Positions 59,360 through 64,000 of a DNA stretch of 64,000 nt are shown one piece after another; the first letter of the stretch is position 1, and the number at the start of each line of letters is the position of its first letter. A program made the position numbers and the translations under genes. The notes beneath the pieces are model-generated. The model was not told the origin of the DNA. It did no database searches and saw only the letters and a list, made by a program, of their open reading frames with translations. The stretch is from Malus domestica (taxonomy: Eukaryota; Streptophyta; Magnoliopsida; Rosales; Rosaceae). The stretch is from contig NC_091667.1 in assembly GCF_042453785.1 (NCBI RefSeq), positions 35,208,001 through 35,272,000 on the forward strand, in the 5' to 3' direction.

Positions 59360-60678
59360 AATTCCCTGTAACTTTACAGCCCGACTCCATATTTGTCTAA
59401 TGGAATTTTCTTTCAAATTAACTTGAAAGCTATTTGACTTAACAATTATTTAAACCATACGTCTGAAAACGAAATCCCTTTTCATAGTGGGTTATTCCTA
59501 TTCCTATATTTTTTTTGGGTTTCGCTTTCACACTTCCTTTTAAAAACATAAACTTCAGTTCCAGTTAGATACAACTAGAAGCTACATGTTAAGACTATAT
59601 ATGTCACTATATTTGACACAAAATATAATATATATATATATATGTCACTATATCCATAAATATCTTTTTTACTCAGTCATTATTAATTATAGGTAATCGA
59701 AAGTAGGTTTCCCTTCCATATTTTAGGGTTTTCTTATTATTGATCTCTTTCTAAAATGAAAGAAACTTACATTGATGCATACAATCTTAAACCTGTAGTA
59801 TACATCAGTGTACTTACAATATATATATTATGTGTGTTATAGGCACAAGGTCTCATCTCTTGTAGTAAAAGTGATTGTGAATGCAAGTGACGTATCACTT
59901 TGTTAATAAATAAATAAATAAAGGAACAATCATCAATATAAATTTAGGAAAAATCAGAATTTTCCTCTTTCCCATCAGAAAACAATTATGCAACAAGAAT
60001 GGTTTATTTTGAGGTCTCTTTTCTTGTTCCAATATTAATTCTGCATTTTCATCGATCTCATGCAATATATAGACTTATTCGTTATGCTTCTTTGAGTTTG
60101 AGAAAAGGACTAAAGTTCAGTTGACGCTTTAACATTATTTTTCCCCATGAATTCCAAATTGCATTGTGGACGAAGTCTCTATATTGAAAGAGAATTTGAA
60201 TATTTGATCAAATTGGAGGACATGTAGAATCTATCTTCAAACCTTTTAGTTTTACAGCTAATAAGTCATTTTCCTAACAATTTATATATTTTCTGCCAAG
60301 ACTATTGGCTTCAATATTAGATGACGTATTTTATGCTTGGATGTATATAAACATATATGCTGTTTCAATTTATCATGCTTGAGAATAACTTAAGAAAAAA
60401 AAAATCAAAATTACACCGAGCAACTTCGATTGAAGAACGGAACACTCACAGCCTAGGTTTCTGCTAGTCTGAAGACAAGGTTATGCCTTTTCTTGTGAAG
60501 TTCAAAGACTTTCAGTGAGCCGAATACTAAGTAACCTGGGTAACACCTCACTTCGCCGAGAAAGCTAATGAAGTGACCTTGTTCAGCGAGAGAATCAAAG
60601 ACTCCTCGCCGGCATATGATGGAATTACCATATTACATTGATTACATCTAATAATATTCATCTATATCTATAAATAAA
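59360..60678. other. Intergenic DNA, nothing recognised
   Basis: AT-rich with short TA runs (59626-59643). The stretch 60420-60620 is slightly GC-richer (for example 'cacctcacttcgccgagaaagc') but shows no domain. Confidence 0.4.
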
Positions 60679-61175
60679 GAGTAAACTGCCGATTTGCCCC
60701 CTGAACTATTACCCAACTTTCGATTTGCCCCCTGAACTTTTTAATTGGAAAATTAAGGACTTAAACTAATTTTTTTGGCCGATTTGCCCCCTGCTGTTAA
60801 TTTTTCATTCATTCCATCCAAATTTCTGTTAAATTGAAGTATATGCACAACATGTGTAGGTAGTTCGGTCGCTTCATTCTTTAAAATAATTGAAAACCTT
60901 AGATTTCTAAAATATAAACCTATGCAAATATGTGTGATTCTATAGTTTTTCTGTCTGAATGTCTAGTGAAATGACGCTTTTGTCCACAAATGAGAGTTAC
61001 GTGGTTTGCACATGATAAGAGTTAACGTTAATTTGGATGAAATCAAAGAAAAACTAATGGTAGGGAGGAAATCGGCCAAAAAAATTAGTTTAAGTCCTTA
61101 ATTTTCCAATCAAAAAGTTCAGGGGGCAAATCGAAAGTTGGGTGATAGTTCAAGGGGCAAATCGGCAGTTTACTC
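60679..61175. mobile_element. MULE-type MITE (497 bp), perfect 9-bp target duplication
   Basis: The ends are inverted repeats of about 110 bp: GAGTAAACTGCCGATTTGCCC on the left, with repeated CGATTTGCCCCCTGAAC units, matched by GTTCAGGGGGCAAATCG and GGGGCAAATCGGCAGTTTACTC on the right. ATAAATAAA flanks both sides (60670-60678 and 61176-61184), a perfect 9-bp duplication, the Mutator signature. It carries no transposase. The interior (about 60800-61060) has no recognised gene. Confidence 0.9.
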
Positions 61176-61369
61176 ATAAATAAAAGGTTTTAAATTCAAC
61201 TCTAATAAATGACGGGTTCAATCTAGGACTAATATGGCACTAGAAAAGTAAAATGCGATGAAGCTAAATAGAAGGGGCAGTTCATATCATACGCATGAAA
61301 CGTGGAATTGTCTGTCCTCTTTCACTATTTTTCAACGCATTGTGATAACATCCTTGACTGATAGACTAC

Positions 61370-61600
61370 TGCTGAATCAAAGATGTAGATGACACTATTT
61401 AAATCAACTTATTTAAATCAACTGTCAATAATTACAGAATTTAAATCAACTGCCAATAATTACGGGAAAAACTAGTCGATTTTTATTCATGCAACTGATA
61501 AACTACCGCTGAATCAAAGATACAGTTGATTTATATTCTGTCCTCACACTTATTTAAATCAACTGTCAATAATTACAGGAAAAACTAGTCGATTATGTGA
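61370..61600 (+). repeat. Irregular direct-repeat cluster
   Basis: The phrase TTTAAATCAACTGTCAATAATTACAG occurs at about 61409 and about 61553, with a third, variant copy (CTGCCAATAATTACGG) at about 61440. GGAAAAACTAGTCGAT recurs at about 61463 and 61578, and GCTGAATCAAAGAT at about 61370 and 61509. This is consistent with a unit of 110-145 bp duplicated and rearranged. No gene was seen. Confidence 0.65.
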
Positions 61601-61975
61601 CACTAGCTAGCTAATCACAAGAGCACCTTTACTATTATAATTATTATTAGCTGAAGTGACTCTTTCTTTCAACTCAAACTTTCGTCAATCCAAATTTGAT
61701 GAACTATATTCGATCTATCAGATAGTGACTTTGATGAGCTTACATATGGTTGAGCAATGAACACATAATTTTACCTACAAGTGTATCGTATATCTCATCG
61801 TATCGTATGTGTATCCAACAATGTATGGTTGAGCGCATGGATTTTTGTAGTGTTTTTTCAAATAGTATTGTTCTCTTTTTAAATATAGGAAAAATTTATA
61901 ATCAACTCTATTTTGCTGAATTAAAAGTATAAGGTCAGATTTCAACTGCATTTTGTTTATGAGAGATGCTAATGG

Positions 61976-62072
61976 GACTCTCTACCACCTTATATTTTTT
62001 GCACAATGTATGATAATGTTGGCACAATAATTGACGTTAAGCTGTGAGGTGACAGAGAATACATGGAGAGTC
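61976..62072. repeat. MITE-like element with GGGACTCTC inverted ends
   Basis: GGGACTCTCTACCACC at the left pairs with GGAGAGTCCC at the right, and GTGAGGTGACAGAGAA links it to the element interrupted by the insertion at 62180. About 97 bp, non-coding. Confidence 0.55.
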
Positions 62073-62178
62073 CCACTTTGACAAAACAAAAAATGTCTGC
62101 AATTTTGGTCATTGTTTCTTTGATTTCAACTTTGTTCACTTTGCAGACATTTTTGGTTTTGTCAAAGTGGGACTCTCT
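62065..62178. repeat. Near-perfect hairpin, 38-bp arms and 38-base loop
   Basis: 62065-62102 (GGAGAGTCCCACTTTGACAA and following) and 62141-62178 are reverse complements at 36 of 38 positions. A transcript of either strand would fold into a precursor-like stem. It is most simply a MITE of the GGGACTCTC group. Confidence 0.8.
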
Positions 62179-62179
62179 A

Positions 62180-62881
62180 TGACACACCCCGTCCCGAAGG
62201 AGGGGATGCTGGCCGTCATGTGAGAGTGACGTAACCATTTACATAGTTCGGAAGCTTTAAAGATACAATTACTAAGATGTAACACCCGAGGGTGAGTCCT
62301 ACTTTTGTGAATTCTGTCAGAACACCGTTGGATTCCTTGTGGCCACCAAAGCTCTGCTATCTTGAACCTGGAGGGGCGCAAAACAAAGTTGAGTGAGTCA
62401 GTAAAACAAAGTTTTTCGAAAATATTTCATTTAACAACATTTCTAACCCCTCGTTGTAAAACATGTATACTTTCCCAGAAAATAACATAATATGCATATA
62501 ATTCTTCAAATATCTCAAATCACCAATCTTTATCAAAAACTAGAAAGTATGCCATGCATACATTATATGAATTGATAATTGTTGCATATATATGTTATTG
62601 TAACATCTCACATCGCCCAGGGGAGTGATCCTTAAATATATATTCTCATCCCTACCTAGCACGAGACCTTTTGGGAGCTTACTGGCTACGGGTTCCGTAA
62701 GAACTCCGAAGTTAAGCGAGAATTAGGCCAGAGCACTCCTAGGATGGGTGACCCATTGGGAAGTTGCTCGTGAGTTCTCAAAAACAAAACCGTGAGGGAA
62801 TGGTAAGCCCAAAGCGGACAATATCGTGCTACGGTGGTGGAACAGGCCCGGGATATGGTGGACCCAGGCCAGGATGTGACA
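62180..62881 (+). mobile_element. Composite LTR-like insertion (702 bp) ending in a Cassandra 5S-type LTR
   Basis: The block begins TGACACACCCC and ends GGATGTGACA (TG..CA). It is flanked on both sides by CTCTA (62175-62179 and 62882-62886), so it behaves as one insertion with a 5-bp duplication; the outside sequences join to a continuous MITE. Its last 280 bp (from TGTAACATCTCACATCGCCC at about 62601) is a Cassandra-type LTR containing a 5S rRNA-like segment. The first 420 bp (with GAAGGAGGGG, GTGACGTAACC and GGAGGGGCGCAAAAC) is a different, LTR-like sequence. It could be a solo LTR of a chimeric element. Confidence 0.65.
62662..62785 (+). other. 5S rRNA-like domain within the Cassandra LTR
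   Basis: AGAACTCCGAAGTTAAGCG, then a degraded box with GGCCAGAGCA, and CTAGGATGGGTGACCCATTGGGAAG resemble the pol III internal promoter (A box, intermediate element, C box) of plant 5S rRNA. The ends do not match 5S rRNA, so it is not a functional 5S gene. Cassandra TRIMs are known for carrying such a 5S-derived segment. Confidence 0.85.
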
Positions 62882-62985
62882 CTCTATGAATTCTCTGTCA
62901 CCTCATAATTTAACGTTAATTCTCATGCTAACATTATAAAATATTGTGCTAAAAACATGAGGTGACAGAGAGTCATACTTTTGAG
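62882..62985. repeat. MITE right part, split by the composite insertion
   Basis: CTCTATGAATTCTCTGTCACCTCA here and TGAGGTGACAGAGAGTC at about 62960 are inverted repeats. Together with GGGACTCTCTA left of 62180 they restore a GACTCTC..GAGAGTC MITE of about 105 bp. Confidence 0.6.
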
Positions 62986-63220
62986 AGAGTCACCTTAGCC
63001 CTTCTCAAAAAAATAAAAACACAATGAACAAATTTGAAATCCAAGCAAAAGACTATAACCAAAAATGCATCTTACCTTAAAAATAATTAAGGGTGGGAGA
63101 TCAACTATTTAGACCAAAATTTTTAAACCATATAACGTGGTTGTTGATAATTTAATTATTACTTAAGTGTTGATTAACATGATTATTTCCTATTAGTGAC
63201 ACATCGCATAATTTACACCT

Positions 63221-63349
63221 GGGGTGTGATATTCACACACCTCATTTTACTTCTCACACACATCTTGATAATTTTCAGCCGTCAGATCAGACGAATTGAA
63301 GAAGATTAATGGACAAAAATTATCAAGGGGTGTGTGGATAGCACACCCC
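63221..63349. mobile_element. MITE of the GGGGTGTG family, 129-bp copy
   Basis: GGGGTGTGATATTCACACACC at the left and AAGGGGTGTGTGGATAGCAC at the right, with the CCGTCAGATCAGACGAATTGAAGAAG core, match the 2613 element closely. Flanking bases share TTTACA but do not give a clean 8-bp duplication. Confidence 0.75.
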
Positions 63350-64000
63350 TTTACAAATTTGATAAAAAAAAAGTTGATTTACCTAACATTACCCAATAAT
63401 TAAACATGCAAAGAATATTTATAAGTGTGTGATGAGCAAATATAAAAGGAAAGTAGAAGCACTCTTGATATGACTTTTCAGAACAACTCGAAGGCATTCA
63501 CAAACAAAAACTTTGAGATGATGTGAACAATGCTAATTCTACAAATTGGTGTGCCATAAGACTAGTAAAACCATAGCAAATAAAATCAAACCTAAATTAG
63601 GAAAAAAAGAAAGAGAAACGTATGACTTGGTATACAGCTAATAACTAGGATTGTTTTATTCTTTGAAAGGCATCGAGGGATTGTTTTATTTATGTGATGT
63701 TGCATTTCGCATTACATATTTACTCAATTGAATTTTGTAGCTAATAACTGGGACTAATCAGGTGAAAATCAAAATTCACATACGTATGAACAAACAAACG
63801 ATGGACAACGAAATTCGAAAGTAAGAATATTATTAAATAAACAAGAATGCTGAAACGACTACAAAATTCGTAAGAATCTTACTACCTTCAATCTCAAACT
63901 AAATTACAAAGTATATTTATAGCGACATAAACCTAAGAAACTTCAGTGCGTAGATACCAAAAATACACTAATACAAAATCAAATCAATTCTCTATTAATT
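63350..64000. other. AT-rich intergenic DNA to the window end
   Basis: No gene or repeat boundary recognised. 'gggattgttttatt' occurs twice (63651 and 63677). Confidence 0.4.

Noticed and set aside
62662-62785. A functional 5S rRNA gene
   Set aside because: Only internal promoter-like blocks are similar; the ends do not match 5S rRNA and the setting is a Cassandra-type LTR.
1-64000. CRISPR arrays, operons or bacterial-type insertions
   Set aside because: Repeats are microsatellites, MITEs or LTRs, none with regular spacers. Genes have introns, and no bacterial features were seen.

Overview
The window is nuclear DNA from a eudicot. Its genes have GT..AG introns and plant-specific families, it carries a plastid ycf2 fragment, and it is AT-rich and crowded with small transposons. 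The repeats (a Cassandra-type LTR with a 5S rRNA-like core, many MITEs) look to me like those of Rosaceae (apple, pear or relatives). That placement is inference from memory and was not checked.

Five protein genes could be assembled exon by exon with intact frames. They are a CBL4/SOS3-like calcium sensor (9757-11545, +, 212 aa), a DPP8/9-type S9 dipeptidyl peptidase (13883-16769, +, 776 aa), a pro-domain pectin methylesterase (29547-33894, -, 613 aa), a WSD1-like wax ester synthase/DGAT (44023-46575, +, 496 aa) and a BOBBER1-like NudC chaperone (47688-49788, +, 307 aa). There is also one tRNA-Ala(CGC) on the minus strand (42760-42832). The genes are functionally unrelated: calcium/salt signalling, peptide turnover, cell-wall pectin, cuticular wax and a chaperone. 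They do not form a cluster or pathway.

Layout. 1-8.2 kb is intergenic and MITE-rich, with an RNase H-like remnant. 8.2-16.9 kb holds CBL and DPP in tandem. 17.0-25.4 kb is one decayed antisense copy of a SART-1/DOT2 splicing-factor gene, split by a 0.92-kb element (TTA target duplication) and a 5.1-kb Ty1/copia retrotransposon (AAAAC target duplication). 25.5-29.5 kb contains MITEs and an old ycf2 insertion. 29.5-34.1 kb is the PME gene. 34.1-42.7 kb is AT-rich intergenic DNA with a copia LTR relic and a recent 251-bp tandem duplication. 42.7-49.8 kb holds the tRNA, WSD and BOB1. 50-64 kb is gene-poor, with two MULE-type MITEs, a TRIM, a composite Cassandra insertion and further MITEs.

I found no clear new biological system. 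The most interesting points are the nested pseudogene, the TSD-flanked composite carrying the 5S-like Cassandra LTR, a spliced upstream ORF in the DPP leader, and several MITEs with perfect target-site duplications.
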